DNA of 64,000 bases from Pseudomonas reactans (GCF_013385825.1 NZ_JACAPG010000008.1:310001-374000), one strand, 5' to 3'; positions 35,919 through 45,986 are shown, numbered from the stretch's first letter. Translations and numbers: made by a program. Notes: generated by a model not told the origin, from the letters alone.

Positions 35919-36222
35919 AAGCGAGGCATTTGAGTCTATTCACCATTCCGCCGAAGCGCTCTATGCCATCGGCGCCATCAGCAAAACCACGCTTCGCGAA
36001 TATGACGAGGCCTGCTTATCTGCGGTCCCTGAGCAAATCCCGGCCGACCAAATCAAGCAGCTTCGTGAAAGCAGCCATGTGAGCCAACCTGTGTTCGCCC
36101 GCTACCTGAACACCAGCGCTTCCACCGTGAAAAAGTGGGAGTCCGGCGAGAAGCAACCCAGCGGCATGGCGCTCAAGTTACTGAGCATCGTGAAGAAACA
36201 CGGCTTGGAGATTCTCGCCTGA
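35902..36222 (+). CDS. HTH antitoxin partner of the RelE/HigB-type toxin
   Basis: The 106-residue protein has an XRE-type helix-turn-helix in its C-terminal half (IKQLRESSHVSQPVFARYLN, STVKKWESGEKQPSGMALKLL; residues ~47-95) and an N-terminal part that should bind the toxin. This matches HigA-type antitoxins. Overlap with the toxin frame by 17 bases makes their translation coupled. It probably represses the operon through the palindrome at 35516. Starts upstream of 35902 lie within the toxin gene and are unlikely. Confidence 0.87.
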   Translation: MTKKYKSEAFESIHHSAEALYAIGAISKTTLREYDEACLSAVPEQIPADQIKQLRESSHVSQPVFARYLNTSASTVKKWESGEKQPSGMALKLLSIVKKHGLEILA

Positions 36223-36316
36223 AAGTGGCCCAACGCCAGATCCCACTGAACCCTCACGAACGCCCAAGGTCGATTAGCTACACGGCTCACACGAGCCGAT
36301 TTTCTGGAGCTTACCC

Positions 36317-36475
36317 ATGGACATCATTCGTATCATCATCGCCATTCTGCTGCCGCCACTGGGTGTGTTCCTGCAAGTGGGTTTCGCCGGTGCATTCTGG
36401 TTGAACATCCTGCTGACCTTGTGCGGGTACTTCCCGGGCATCATCCACGCGGTGTACATCATCGCCAAGCGCTGA
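36317..36475 (+). CDS. Pmp3/YqaE-family small membrane peptide
   Basis: This 52-residue peptide (MDIIRIIIAILLPPLGVFLQ... ending AVYIIAKR) has two hydrophobic helices joined by a short polar turn, with the conserved LPPLGVFL and LNILLTLCGYFPGIIHA of the Pmp3/UPF0057 family. Members are inner-membrane proteins linked to salt and membrane-potential stress. TGGAGC lies upstream of the ATG. It is convergent with pqqE, five bases apart, and has no visible terminator of its own. Confidence 0.9.
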   Translation: MDIIRIIIAILLPPLGVFLQVGFAGAFWLNILLTLCGYFPGIIHAVYIIAKR

Positions 36476-36480
36476 GGCCG

Positions 36481-37632
36481 TCAGCCTTTTGCGATGAGCC
36501 GTGAGTTGCGCTCGTTGCGAAAGGCCAACTGCTCGATGGTCTGGGTGGCGTGTTCGGCATCTTCGCGCGCTTGCAGGATGATGCCGTGCTGCTCGGACTT
36601 GCTGCACACCGGGTCGGCATTGCTCGCGTCCCCCGTGAGCATGAAGGCCTGGCATCGGCAGCCGCCGAAGTCCTTTTCCTTTTCATCGCATGACCGGCAT
36701 GGCTCGGGCATCCAGTCGTAGCCGCGAAAGCGGTTGAAGCCGAACGAGTCGTACCAGATGTGCTGCATGCTGTGGTCGCGCACATTGGGAAATTGCACCG
36801 GCATCTGTCGGGCACCGTGGCAGGGCAGGGCGGTGCCGTCCGGTGTCACGGTCAGAAAGATACTGCCCCAGCCGTTCATGCAGGCTTTCGGGCGTTCTTC
36901 GTAGTAATCCGGTGTGACGAAGATCAGCTTGCACGGGTGACCTTCGGCTTCCAGCTTGGCGCGGTATTCGTTGGTGATGCGCTCGGCGCGCACCAGTTGT
37001 GCCTGGGTCGGCAACAGCCCGACACGATTGAGTTGGGCCCAGCCGTAGAACTGGCAGGTGGCGAGCTCGACGAAGTCTGCCTCAAGCGCAATGCACAGCT
37101 CGATGATGCGGTCGATCTTGTCGATGTTGTGCCGATGGGTCACGAAGTTCAGCACCATCGGGTAGCCGTGGGCCTTCACCGCACGGGCCATTTCCAGCTT
37201 TTGCGCGAAGGCTTTTTTCGAGCCTGCCAGCAGGTTGTTCACCTGTTCGTCGCTGGCCTGGAAGCTGATCTGGATATGGTCCAGGCCGGCTTTCTTGAAG
37301 TCGCTGATCTTCTGTTCGGTCAAGCCGATGCCGGAGGTGATCAGGTTGGTGTAGAACCCCAGCCTGCGGGCCTCGGCGATCAACTCGGCCAAGTCTTGAC
37401 GCACCAACGGCTCACCGCCGGAAAATCCCAGTTGTGCCGCGCCCATCTCGCGGGCTTCGCGAAACACCTTGAACCATTGCTCGGTACTCAGTTCCTTGCC
37501 CTGCTCGGCAAAGTCCAGCGGGTTGGAGCAGTACGGGCACTGCAACGGGCAGCGGTAGGTCAGCTCGGCCAGTAACCACAGCGGCAAGCCAACCGGCGGT
37601 TTTTCAGGCAAGGGTAATCCAGTGCTCTGCAC
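36481..37632 (-). CDS. pqqE: PqqA peptide cyclase (radical SAM)
   Basis: PqqE forms the carbon-carbon bond between the Glu and Tyr side chains of the PqqA peptide, the first step of PQQ synthesis. The 383-residue protein has the radical-SAM motif CPLQCPYC (about residue 28) and a C-terminal SPASM region rich in cysteines ([31 protein letters not shown]) for auxiliary clusters. It starts with GTG and overlaps pqqD by 29 bases, so it is translated with its peptide chaperone. It is the last gene of the pqqFABCDE set on this strand. Confidence 0.97.
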   Translation of the reverse strand: MQSTGLPLPEKPPVGLPLWLLAELTYRCPLQCPYCSNPLDFAEQGKELSTEQWFKVFREAREMGAAQLGFSGGEPLVRQDLAELIAEARRLGFYTNLITSGIGLTEQKISDFKKAGLDHIQISFQASDEQVNNLLAGSKKAFAQKLEMARAVKAHGYPMVLNFVTHRHNIDKIDRIIELCIALEADFVELATCQFYGWAQLNRVGLLPTQAQLVRAERITNEYRAKLEAEGHPCKLIFVTPDYYEERPKACMNGWGSIFLTVTPDGTALPCHGARQMPVQFPNVRDHSMQHIWYDSFGFNRFRGYDWMPEPCRSCDEKEKDFGGCRCQAFMLTGDASNADPVCSKSEQHGIILQAREDAEHATQTIEQLAFRNERNSRLIAKG

Positions 37633-37879
37633 GGGCGACCTCCATGAAATCCTCGATGTCTTTACCGAGTTCTGGCACGCCGGGGAATTGTTTATCCAGC
37701 TCGGCGATGATCGCCGCCACGTCGCGCTCGCCGTCGATCAAGCCACCGATCAGCGCGGCGCTGTCGTTGAGCTTGATCATGCCTTCGGGGTAGAGCAACA
37801 CATGGCCCTTTTGCGCAGGCTCGTACTGATAGCGATAGCCCTGGCGCCAGGTGGGTTTCTTGCTGCGATCAAAGCTCAT
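37604..37879 (-). CDS. pqqD: PqqA-binding chaperone
   Basis: PqqD binds the PqqA precursor peptide and presents it to PqqE. The 91-residue winged-helix RRE protein has the typical start ([20 protein letters not shown]) and [26 protein letters not shown] core. It overlaps pqqC by four bases and pqqE by 29, which fits its role as an obligate partner of PqqE. Confidence 0.97.
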   Translation of the reverse strand: MSFDRSKKPTWRQGYRYQYEPAQKGHVLLYPEGMIKLNDSAALIGGLIDGERDVAAIIAELDKQFPGVPELGKDIEDFMEVARAEHWITLA

Positions 37880-38628
37880 AGGGTGATCCCTTTATGCCAT
37901 ACCCGCTGGTCGGTCACGCTGTGATACGGCGGACGCTTGAGTTCGTAGGCCATGCTCATGGCATCCAGCATGCTCCACAAAATATCCAGTTTGAACTGGA
38001 GAATTTCCAGCATGCGCTCCTGGCCTTCACGGGTGGTGTAGTGCTGCAGGGTGATCGCCAAACCATGTTCCACATCGCGACGGGCCTGGCCCAGGCGGGT
38101 GCGGAAATATTCATAACCGGCCGGGTCGATCCACGGGTAATGCTGAGGCCAGCTGTCGAGGCGCGACTGGTGGATTTGCGGCGCGAACAGCTCAGTCAGC
38201 GAACTGCTGGCGGCTTCCTGCCAACTGGCGCGACGGGCGAAGTTGACGTAGGCGTCTACCGCAAATCGTACGCCGGGCAGTACCAATTCCTGCGAGCGCA
38301 GTTGGTCCGGGTCGAGGCCAACGGCCTGGCCCAGGCGCAGCCAGGCTTCGATACCGCCGTCTTCACCGGGGGCGCCGTCGTGGTCGAGCAGGCGCTGGAT
38401 CCACTCGCGGCGGATCTCGCGGTCCGGGCAATTGGCCAGGATCGCAGCGTCTTTCAGGGGGATGTTCACCTGATAGTAGAAACGGTTGGCGACCCAGCCC
38501 TGGATCTGCTCGCGGGTCGCGCGGCCTTCGTACATCGCCACGTGGTACGGGTGATGGATATGGTAGAAGGCGCCCTTGGCCCGCAGGGCGGCTTCGAATT
38601 CAGCGGTGGTCAATGGCGTATCAGTCAT
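37876..38628 (-). CDS. pqqC: Pyrroloquinoline-quinone synthase
   Basis: PqqC is the cofactorless oxidase that closes the ring and performs the final oxidation to PQQ. The 250-residue all-helical protein has [36 protein letters not shown] and [17 protein letters not shown], holding the active-site His, Tyr and Arg residues of the family. It lies 11 bases after pqqB in the operon. Confidence 0.97.
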   Translation of the reverse strand: MTDTPLTTAEFEAALRAKGAFYHIHHPYHVAMYEGRATREQIQGWVANRFYYQVNIPLKDAAILANCPDREIRREWIQRLLDHDGAPGEDGGIEAWLRLGQAVGLDPDQLRSQELVLPGVRFAVDAYVNFARRASWQEAASSSLTELFAPQIHQSRLDSWPQHYPWIDPAGYEYFRTRLGQARRDVEHGLAITLQHYTTREGQERMLEILQFKLDILWSMLDAMSMAYELKRPPYHSVTDQRVWHKGITL

Positions 38629-38639
38629 GTCGGTCGCTC

Positions 38640-39551
38640 CTACAATTCAATGCTCATGCCGTCGTAAGCCACTTCGACATTGCGCCGCACCAGTTCCGCT
38701 CGCTCGGCAGAGTCTTCATCGAGGATCGGGTTGGTGTTGTTGATGTGGATAAGTACTTTGCGCTGCTCGGGCAGTTGCTCCAGCACTTCCAGCATGCCGC
38801 CGGGGCCGTTCTGTGCCAGGTGGCCCATTTCGCGGCCGGTGCGGGTGCCGACGCCGCGGCGCTGCATTTCGTTGTCGTCCCACATCGTGCCGTCCACCAG
38901 CAGGCAGTCACTGCCGGCCATGATCTCCAGCAATGGCGCGTCGACCTTGCCCAGCCCCGGCGCGTAGAACAGTTTGCCGCCGGTGCGCAGGTCTTCGACG
39001 ATCAGGCCGATGTTGTCGCCGGGGTGCGGGTCGAATCGATGCGGCGAGTAGGGTGGAGCAGCGCTGCGCAGGGGCAGTGGGGTGAAACGCAGGTTCGGGC
39101 AGGCCGGAATGGTGAAGCTGGCGTCCAGCTCAATGCGATTCCAGGCCAGGCCACCGTTCCAGTGGGTGAGCATGGTGAACAGTGGGAAGCCGGTGCTCAG
39201 GTCTTCATGAACCATGTCGGTGCACCACACCTGATGCGGGCAGCCTTCGCGCAGGCTCAACAGGCCGGTGGTGTGGTCGATCTGGCTGTCCATCAGGATG
39301 ATTGCGCTGATGCCGGTATCCCGCAGTGCGCGGCCGGGTTGCATGGGTGCAAAGCCTTGGAGTTGCGCGCGGATATCTGGCGAGGCGTTGCACAGCACCC
39401 AGTTCACGCCATCGTCGGAGATCGCGATGGACGACTGGGTGCGCGCCTGGGCCCGCAGGCTGCCATCACGAAAACCCGCGCAGTTCACGCAGTTGCAGTT
39501 CCACTGCGGGAACCCACCGCCGGCGGCGGAACCTAGAATCTGGACAAACAT
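38640..39551 (-). CDS. pqqB: PQQ biosynthesis protein B (metallo-hydroxylase)
   Basis: The 303-residue metallo-beta-lactamase-fold protein hydroxylates the PqqE/F product on the way to the quinone. [20 protein letters not shown] at the start and the metal-ligand region [19 protein letters not shown] (SQIDHT replaces HxHxDH) are typical; CNCVNC-type cysteines bind zinc. A terminator-like hairpin sits between pqqA and pqqB, so pqqB-E depend on read-through. Confidence 0.97.
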   Translation of the reverse strand: MFVQILGSAAGGGFPQWNCNCVNCAGFRDGSLRAQARTQSSIAISDDGVNWVLCNASPDIRAQLQGFAPMQPGRALRDTGISAIILMDSQIDHTTGLLSLREGCPHQVWCTDMVHEDLSTGFPLFTMLTHWNGGLAWNRIELDASFTIPACPNLRFTPLPLRSAAPPYSPHRFDPHPGDNIGLIVEDLRTGGKLFYAPGLGKVDAPLLEIMAGSDCLLVDGTMWDDNEMQRRGVGTRTGREMGHLAQNGPGGMLEVLEQLPEQRKVLIHINNTNPILDEDSAERAELVRRNVEVAYDGMSIEL

Positions 39552-39570
39552 GGCAGCTCCATCAAGCTCA

Positions 39571-39602
39571 AAACAAAAACGCCCCGGGCGAACCGAGGCG
39601 TT
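39571..39602 (-). terminator. Attenuator-type terminator between pqqA and pqqB
   Basis: On the minus strand AACGCCTCGG, a TTCG loop and CCCGGGGCGTT form a stable stem with one mismatch, followed by TTTTGTTTT. It lies 16 bases after the pqqA stop and should make the pqqA message far more abundant than pqqB-E. Confidence 0.82.
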
Positions 39603-39617
39603 GTATTACCCAGCGGA

Positions 39618-39692
39618 TTAACGGCTGGCGAAGTACATGGTGACTTCGAAGCCGATGCGCAGATCAGTGTAAGCAGGTTTGGACCAAGTCAT
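39618..39692 (-). CDS. pqqA: PQQ precursor peptide
   Basis: The 24-residue peptide [20 protein letters not shown] plus FASR carries the conserved E-x-x-x-Y pair (Glu16 and Tyr20) that becomes PQQ. The length equals PqqA of other Pseudomonas. It is followed by the attenuator before pqqB and preceded by a 159-base gap after pqqF, which should hold its own promoter. Confidence 0.97.
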   Translation of the reverse strand: MTWSKPAYTDLRIGFEVTMYFASR

Positions 39693-39851
39693 ATTCTTAC
39701 TCCTACGAAGGGATGGGACGTTTACTACCAAGGAATACATATAGTCCACCTCCAGTCGGAGATGTTCAGATGTGTGCGTATGAATGTTACGCAATTCTTT
39801 TCAAGTTAGCGCTGTCTTGGTGGAAAAAGCCTTTTGCAGGGGCGGCAATGA

Positions 39852-42194
39852 TCAGTCTGCCGCTTGCCAGGCATCCGAGATGCGCGGGCCGTTGGCCACG
39901 CAACGCCAGCCGCCTGCGGCGTCGTTCAGTTGCTGGGCGGCAAGCTGCACTGTTTCGCGGGCGCAGGTTTGGATGTGGGATTGAAGGTCGGTCAGGTATC
40001 CCGACGAGTGGCCCGCCAAATGGGCATGCCACAGCAGCTCGGCGGCTTGGGCGTTGGGCAGTGTCTGTGCTGAGAATTGCTGCGCCAACGCCGTGTTGCC
40101 CAAGTCGTCGCTGCTATCGATCAGTGTCGGCAGTTGTTTCAGGAATACTTGCAGGTGATCAACGATGACTTCCCGCGGCACGCTGGGGGATTGCACGCCG
40201 AATAGCAGGCCGGTCTGGCCATTGATCTGCCGGATACCGCTGAACACCGCGTAGCCGATTTGCAGCTCAACGCGCAGGCGCTGGTAGAACGGGCCTTGGA
40301 TCAGATGGCCAAGCAGTCGCCAAGCGGCTTCGTCCGCCAGGGATTGGCTCGGCGTTGGGCAAAACAGCAGCAGTGCGGCTTCATCAGAGTCGGTTTTAAT
40401 CCCATGCCAGATACGCTGGCCGCTGAGAGAGGGCAGAACATGATCGAGGTGTGCAGGCTGCCCTGGCAGACGGGCCGCTGCGGTCTTGATCGCGGCTTCA
40501 TACGCTGCCGAGAAACCCAGTCCCAGACCATGCCAGCGCGCAGTGGACCACGATGCCGATTCGGGATTGTGCCCGTTGCAGCAAGCGGGCAGCGCCTTGA
40601 GCAATTCACGGATGGCAATCATCTGCGGTGAGTTGGGTGGGGCCTCTTGCGGTTGATTCAGGCTTTGCGCCAACGCGTCCAGCACCGCCGGCATGGGCTC
40701 CTGCAGCCCGATCATTTTCACCTGCCAGTCCTGGCCCAAGCTTTCGAACGACAATTCGACGCCTGCCTGACGGGCATTCTCACGTAACGGCTGCAAAGTG
40801 TTTTCCAGGCCGGAAGGCGCTGAGCGCCATTGCAGATACAGGGCACCTTCATCACCGTCATCTGCGAATGCCTGACTGAAGGTCAGCGCCGACACTTCCC
40901 TACGTCCACGGGAGCGATCCTGGGCAAAGGTGCGCAAGCCACGGTGAGCGCTGGTCTGGCCGCGAATCAGGCCGGCGCGTTCTTCCTTGGCCGGTGGGCG
41001 CAGGAACGGGTTGTTCGGCGGCAACTGCCAAGTGTGTGTGGAGGGCGGCAGGTACAGCGAATCAAGCATGGCCTTGAGGGCGACAACGTCCTGTTCCGAT
41101 AGGTCTTGGCTGTCGTTCCGGGCCAAGGCCAGGGCGCCTTGGACCTGCTGTTGACGAGCGGCCAGTAGCGCGAACTCTTCACGCAATGACGTCCAGTCGC
41201 TGTGTGCGAAAAAGCTCAGCCAGTCGTGCAGCAACGCCTCGATCTGCGTGGCTGATTCATCTTGGATGGTGAAGTCGATATCCAACACGGCTTGCCCGGC
41301 GAAGTGATAAATCACTGACGCCTGCAGTGCACTCGCCAGTTGCTGCGTCTTCAGTTCAGCCAGCAATCCGCCGGGTGCCGAGGTGTTAAGCCAGGTGCAG
41401 AGAAACGCCAGTGCTTCCCGTGGCGCATCGCAGGGGATGACGTGGTGCAGGTGATGGTGGGTGATGTGCTGATAGCTCCAAGCATCGCCCTGCATCAATG
41501 CCGGTGGAGCGGATTGTGGGCGTAGCGGTCCTGAGGTGAGTTGCTCGCTGAAGTGCTGTGCCAAGGCTTCCAGCACTTCCAGTGATTGCGGGCCCGCCAA
41601 GCTCAAGGTCATCTGCCCGCTCTGATAGAACTGTGTGTGGAATTCCTGCAACGCTTGCTGAAATGCCTCACGCTCCACCGGCAGGCTGTCGCGGTTGCCT
41701 GCGTGGAAGCCCCGCAGCGGATGATCAGCCGCGAGTCCTTCAAGCAAAGCGACCTGCCGCTGCGCCTTGGCGTCCTGGGACCAGGCGACGAACTCGGCGT
41801 GCAGCACCTCGCGCTCACGCATCTGGTCCTCCAGCGCCAGGCGTGGATGGGTCAGCATGTCAGCCAAGCGCTCCAACCCACCGGCAAACGTTGCATGCGG
41901 CAATTCAAAGAAAAAATCCGTGGTGCGCTCACGGGTACTGGCATTGACCTGGCCGCCATGACGTTGCACGTAGGCCATCAACCCTTCGTTCGTGGGAAAA
42001 CGCTCGGTGCCGAGGAACAGCAGATGTTCCAGGAAATGCGCCAACCCCGGCCACGCCAGCGGCACATCATGGCTGCCTGCCGCTACGCTCAAAACGGCGG
42101 CGCAACGTTTCAGACGTGACGCATGCTGCAAGGAAACCCGCAAGCCATTGGCAAGGGTCAGGTGAAGGTGCTGAGGGTAGGCCGGCGCAGGCAT
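39852..42194 (-). CDS. pqqF: PQQ biosynthesis zinc protease
   Basis: PqqF trims the cross-linked PqqA peptide. The 780-residue protein is an M16 (pitrilysin) peptidase with the inverted zinc motif HFLEH in LAHFLEHLLFLGTERFPTN (about residue 48) and the downstream GQVNASTRERTTDFFFELP block. The C-terminal domains are shorter than in insulin-degrading enzymes, as for other PqqF. The gene lies upstream of pqqA, the Pseudomonas order pqqFABCDE, and may be expressed from its own promoter, since 159 bases separate it from pqqA. Confidence 0.95.
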   Translation of the reverse strand: MPAPAYPQHLHLTLANGLRVSLQHASRLKRCAAVLSVAAGSHDVPLAWPGLAHFLEHLLFLGTERFPTNEGLMAYVQRHGGQVNASTRERTTDFFFELPHATFAGGLERLADMLTHPRLALEDQMREREVLHAEFVAWSQDAKAQRQVALLEGLAADHPLRGFHAGNRDSLPVEREAFQQALQEFHTQFYQSGQMTLSLAGPQSLEVLEALAQHFSEQLTSGPLRPQSAPPALMQGDAWSYQHITHHHLHHVIPCDAPREALAFLCTWLNTSAPGGLLAELKTQQLASALQASVIYHFAGQAVLDIDFTIQDESATQIEALLHDWLSFFAHSDWTSLREEFALLAARQQQVQGALALARNDSQDLSEQDVVALKAMLDSLYLPPSTHTWQLPPNNPFLRPPAKEERAGLIRGQTSAHRGLRTFAQDRSRGRREVSALTFSQAFADDGDEGALYLQWRSAPSGLENTLQPLRENARQAGVELSFESLGQDWQVKMIGLQEPMPAVLDALAQSLNQPQEAPPNSPQMIAIRELLKALPACCNGHNPESASWSTARWHGLGLGFSAAYEAAIKTAAARLPGQPAHLDHVLPSLSGQRIWHGIKTDSDEAALLLFCPTPSQSLADEAAWRLLGHLIQGPFYQRLRVELQIGYAVFSGIRQINGQTGLLFGVQSPSVPREVIVDHLQVFLKQLPTLIDSSDDLGNTALAQQFSAQTLPNAQAAELLWHAHLAGHSSGYLTDLQSHIQTCARETVQLAAQQLNDAAGGWRCVANGPRISDAWQAAD

Positions 42195-42242
42195 GGGCAG
42201 TTCCGAAACGTAGAATCTGCCTATGCTAACAAACCGGCTGGA

Positions 42243-43037
42243 TCACGGCTTGTGCAGCGCTCCATACAGCTCGGGGCGACGGTCTTGCAGGTAGTGATTG
42301 GCGGCACGGGCCTCCAGGATCGACTGACGATCCAGCTCCCCGACGATCAAGGCTTCATCCAGGCCCGCCTGGGCAATGCGCTGGCCATTCGGCGCGGCGA
42401 TGCTGCTTTGCCCGCAGTACTGGATCTCGGCTTCGTGCCCGCAATAATTGGCGTAGGCCACATAACATTGGTTTTCAAAGGCCCGTGCCCGCACGGTGAC
42501 GTCGGCGACGAAGTCAAATGGCACCATGTTGGCGGTGGGCACCAGAATCAGCTCGGCACCGGCCAGGGCCAGGCGTCGGGTGTTTTCCGGGAACTCCAAG
42601 TCATAGCAAATCAGGAAACCCAGCTTCCAGCCGTTGAGCTCCACCAGTGGGAAATCATCGTCGCCGGGGCTGAACATCGAATGGTCCAGATCACCAAACA
42701 GGTGCGTCTTGCGGTAGTTGCACACGCGCTGGCCGTGGGCGTCGATCAACTGCACGGCGTTGTAGATCTGGCCATCCGCGGCCCGTTCCGGGTAACCGTA
42801 GAGAATCGCCAGCCCGGCGCTCTTGGCCAGTTCGCCAATCGCCTGCGCCGACGGACCATCCTGCGCCTCGGCCAAGGCGCCAACCGCCTCGGCGCCGATG
42901 CTGTAGCCAGTGAGGAACATCTCCGGCAGCACCAGCACATCGGCGCCGGACGCCTCATGCGCCAGCGAGTGCAGACGCTTGAGATTGCCAGTCACATCCA
43001 GCGGCAGCGGTGGGCATTGGTACAGGGCGACGCGCAT
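42243..43037 (-). CDS. davA: 5-aminovaleramidase (nitrilase family)
   Basis: DavA hydrolyses 5-aminopentanamide to 5-aminovalerate in lysine catabolism. The 264-residue nitrilase-fold protein has the Glu-Lys-Cys triad in LVLPEMFLTGYS (about 41), YRKTHLFGDLD (about 112) and GFLICYDLEFPEN (Cys about 146). Its start is 10 bases after davB, so the pair is co-transcribed, the order davBA-pqqF being that of P. putida KT2440. The upstream extension to 43124 overlaps davB coding and is rejected; MRVALYQCPP is the normal N-terminus. Confidence 0.93.
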   Translation of the reverse strand: MRVALYQCPPLPLDVTGNLKRLHSLAHEASGADVLVLPEMFLTGYSIGAEAVGALAEAQDGPSAQAIGELAKSAGLAILYGYPERAADGQIYNAVQLIDAHGQRVCNYRKTHLFGDLDHSMFSPGDDDFPLVELNGWKLGFLICYDLEFPENTRRLALAGAELILVPTANMVPFDFVADVTVRARAFENQCYVAYANYCGHEAEIQYCGQSSIAAPNGQRIAQAGLDEALIVGELDRQSILEARAANHYLQDRRPELYGALHKP

Positions 43038-43047
43038 GTTCAACTCC

Positions 43048-44751
43048 TCAATCGGCCAGGGCGATCGGCCCGATTTCATCGAATACGTCACCCGGTCCTG
43101 GGTTCTCCGGGTGAGTGCTGCCACCGAAGTGGGTCATGATGCCCCACACCGCGTTCAGCGAGGTCTGCACGGCGCCTTCGACCCAGGCTGGGGTCCAGGA
43201 CACATCATCACCGGCAATGAAAATCCCACGTTGTTCGGCGGGCATGTCCTTCTGCATAAAGTGTGCATACATGCGCTGGTTGTAGCGATAGTGGCCGGGC
43301 AGCGCGCCTTTGAAGGCCCCGAGGAAATGCGGGTCGGCTTCCCATGACACGGTGATCGGGTCGCCGATGATGCGCGCCTTGATGTCGACTTTCGGGTAGA
43401 TCTTTTTCAGCGCGTCGAGGGCCAGCTTCACACGCTTATCGATGGGCTGCGGCAGCATTTTCAGCGCGTCGCTCATCCACGAGTACGACAAGCAGATCAC
43501 TCCCGGCTTGTCGTCGCCGTTATCGAACAGGTAGGTGCCACGGGTCAGGCGGTCGGTGAGGGTCATGCTCATCAGATCGCGGCCGGTCTCTGGGTCTTTG
43601 TCTTTCCAGAACGGCCGGTCGACCATCACGAAGGTTTTCGACGATTGCATGTAGCGCGTGCGGTCCAGGGCCATCCACATTTTTTGCGAGAACAGGGTTT
43701 CGTCGCATTCGATCTGGGTGGTCAGCAGCCAGCTTTGGCAGGTGGTCAGTACCGCGGCGTATTCGCGGGTGTCGCCATAGTTGTCGGTGACGGCGAAACG
43801 GCCATCGGCGGCATGGGCGATGCGCTTCACCCCGGCCCTTGGTGCACCGCGATGCAGCGAGCTCAGGCTGGTGCCGGCCGGCCAGTGGGCGCAGCGCTCC
43901 GGTACATGACGCCAGATACCCATCGGCACCTGAGCCACGCCGCCGACTACCAGATGCTGGTGGTCATCGCAGTTGGTCATTACCACACGGAAGATTTCCA
44001 GCATGGAGTTGGGGAAGTCCGAGTCCCAGCCGCCAGTGCCGAAACCGACCTGGCCAAACACTTCGCGGTGATGGAAGGACAATTTGGCAAATGCCTTGGA
44101 GGTGGCGACGAAGTCGTAGAAGGTGCGGTCATCCCACAGCGGCACGAGCTTGTTCCACAGCTCCTTGAGGCGTGGCACGTCACGGTCGCGGATGGCTTGC
44201 TGGATATCACCGAACTGCGAACCGGCTTCCAGAGCATCAGCCCAGGCGTCCGCCACTTCCTGGAACAGCACCGGCAAGTCGGAGAGTTTTTGCGCGTAGT
44301 GGGTCTGGCCCTCAAGGTCGATGACCGTGCTGCCGGAGGCCGGCGTCAACGGGTTGGGGAAAGGTTTGGTTTCCAGGCCGAGCTTGTCCACATAGTGGTA
44401 GAACGCGGTGGATGACACCGGGAAGCGCATGCCGCCAAGCTCAGCGATGATGCCTTCGGCGCCTTCAAAGGCCTGGGAGCGCAGGCGGCCACCCATTTTC
44501 GAGGCTTCGTACACCACCGGCTTGAGACCGAGTTTCATCAGCTCGTAAGCGGCCACCAGGCCCGCGATCCCGGCGCCGACGATCGCCACTTCGGCGCCGT
44601 GGTTGGCAGCAGGAATGCTGCCGAGGCCGGCCGGGTGCTCGATCCAGTCATCAAAGGCAAACGGAAAGTCCGGGCCGAAAATGGTGATGGGTTTTTTACC
44701 GTCGGCGGGGTGGCGATTGGTTTTGCTGATGGTGCTGGACGGAATGCTCAT
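43048..44751 (-). CDS. davB: Lysine 2-monooxygenase
   Basis: DavB uses FAD and O2 to turn L-lysine into 5-aminopentanamide and CO2. The 567-residue flavoprotein has the dinucleotide fold AIVGAGIAGLVAAYELMKLG (about residue 53), AELGGMRFPVSSTAFYHYVD substrate-side residues and the late FAD block GIFIAGDDVSWTPAWVEGAV of the amine-oxidase family. It precedes davA. The Lrp-type gene upstream, on the same strand after a 146-base gap, is the likely regulator. The route feeds 5-aminovalerate to glutarate. Confidence 0.94.
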   Translation of the reverse strand: MSIPSSTISKTNRHPADGKKPITIFGPDFPFAFDDWIEHPAGLGSIPAANHGAEVAIVGAGIAGLVAAYELMKLGLKPVVYEASKMGGRLRSQAFEGAEGIIAELGGMRFPVSSTAFYHYVDKLGLETKPFPNPLTPASGSTVIDLEGQTHYAQKLSDLPVLFQEVADAWADALEAGSQFGDIQQAIRDRDVPRLKELWNKLVPLWDDRTFYDFVATSKAFAKLSFHHREVFGQVGFGTGGWDSDFPNSMLEIFRVVMTNCDDHQHLVVGGVAQVPMGIWRHVPERCAHWPAGTSLSSLHRGAPRAGVKRIAHAADGRFAVTDNYGDTREYAAVLTTCQSWLLTTQIECDETLFSQKMWMALDRTRYMQSSKTFVMVDRPFWKDKDPETGRDLMSMTLTDRLTRGTYLFDNGDDKPGVICLSYSWMSDALKMLPQPIDKRVKLALDALKKIYPKVDIKARIIGDPITVSWEADPHFLGAFKGALPGHYRYNQRMYAHFMQKDMPAEQRGIFIAGDDVSWTPAWVEGAVQTSLNAVWGIMTHFGGSTHPENPGPGDVFDEIGPIALAD

Positions 44752-44897
44752 GGCTGACCTTACTGACGACTCGACGGGACGCGGCCCGTTGAGTATAGGA
44801 AAAGATGGCAGTCAGTTTAGGGAGCGTTGCGCTCGTTATTAAGACGCAATGTGTCGTCGAATTGATCTGTTTTTAGTCATAGTGACGAGGTCGGTGA

Positions 44898-45344
44898 TCA
44901 GATTGGTTGTCCGCGATCCAATTTATTACTGAGGATGATCGAAGTGGTGGTTTTCTCCACGCCGTCGACGCTGCCGATCTGATCGAGCAATTGGTCCAAC
45001 TGTTCCGGCGAATCCGTGCGCAGCCACGCCACGTAATCGAACTCGCCACTCACCGCACACAGCTGTTGAACCTGCGCCATTGCACTGAGCCTGCGCAGCA
45101 CTTCCTTGCCCGAACGCGCTTGCACGGTAATGCCCACATACGCCTGCAAACCACCATCGACAACCCGTTGGCCAAGGCGTACGCCGTAACCGGTGATCAC
45201 GTTGGTTTTCTCCAGGCGCGCCAGGCGCGATGTGACGGTGGTACGCGCGATGCCCAACTGCCGGGCGAGCATGGCCACGCTTTCGCGGGCGTTGATCTGC
45301 AGGGCGGCGATCAATTGGCGATCGATTTCATCTAGGGCGGGCAA
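44898..45344 (-). CDS. Lrp/AsnC-type regulator, likely of davBA
   Basis: The 148-residue protein has an N-terminal HTH (LDEIDRQLIAALQINARESV, LGIARTTVTSRLARLE) and a C-terminal RAM/ACT domain (about 70-148: GLQAYVGITVQARSG, EFDYVAWLRTDSPEQLDQLL). Lrp family members bind amino acids and often control adjacent catabolic genes; lysine or 5-aminovalerate is a reasonable effector. I use TTG at 45344, eight bases after GGAG, which gives the standard N-terminus (TLPALDEID); the 28-codon upstream extension has no family character. Confidence 0.9.
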   Translation of the reverse strand: MPALDEIDRQLIAALQINARESVAMLARQLGIARTTVTSRLARLEKTNVITGYGVRLGQRVVDGGLQAYVGITVQARSGKEVLRRLSAMAQVQQLCAVSGEFDYVAWLRTDSPEQLDQLLDQIGSVDGVEKTTTSIILSNKLDRGQPI

Positions 45345-45518
45345 AGTGAGGGCTCCGAAACGGGGGGCAATGAGCAGGCATCTTACAGGCAGATGTCGGC
45401 AAGCAGGCCGCGGGGTGTACTCGGTCAAATTTGAGTTGAGCGAAAAAACCAGCCTATTTAAAACGGTGGGGGCGGGGCTAGACTTAGATGCACTGAACGC
45501 TCATAGAGGTTTGACCTG

Positions 45519-45944
45519 ATGACACTTGCGCCTTTTCACCTGGCAATCCCCGTATTCGACCTGGCCGCCGCACGGCACTTCTACGGCGAAGTCTTCGGCC
45601 TGGAGGAGGGGCGCTCCAGCGACCGTTGGGTTGACTTCAACTTCTTCGGACACCAACTGGTGATCCACGAGCACCCGAAAACCGCTTCACAAGAGGCGGT
45701 TCATACCAATGCCGTAGACGGTCACGATGTACCGGTGCCGCATTTTGGCGTGGTGCTGGGCTGGGAAGATTGGCATGCCTTGGCGGAGCGCTTGCAGGCG
45801 CGGCAGACCCAGTTCGTGCTGGAGCCGCACATTCGCTTCAAGGGGCAGGTGGGGGAGCAGGCGACGCTGTTTCTGTTTGATCCGTGTGGGAATGCGCTGG
45901 AGTTCAAGGCGTTCAGGGATATTGGGCAGTTGTTTGTGAAGTGA
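45519..45944 (+). CDS. VOC-superfamily (glyoxalase/dioxygenase-like) protein
   Basis: The 141-residue protein begins [20 protein letters not shown] and has one vicinal-oxygen-chelate module pair: metal ligands are likely His7, a middle His (HQLVIHEH or PHFGVVL) and Glu in [12 protein letters not shown]. Such proteins include lyases, dioxygenases and resistance proteins; the substrate is not apparent. It is divergent from the Lrp gene and follows it by 174 bases. The 3' neighbour is an AT-rich orphan region with no functional link. Confidence 0.85.
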   Translation: MTLAPFHLAIPVFDLAAARHFYGEVFGLEEGRSSDRWVDFNFFGHQLVIHEHPKTASQEAVHTNAVDGHDVPVPHFGVVLGWEDWHALAERLQARQTQFVLEPHIRFKGQVGEQATLFLFDPCGNALEFKAFRDIGQLFVK

Positions 45945-45986
45945 GGCTCTACGGCGGTTTTTGAGATTAGGCGCGTCCATTCATGA

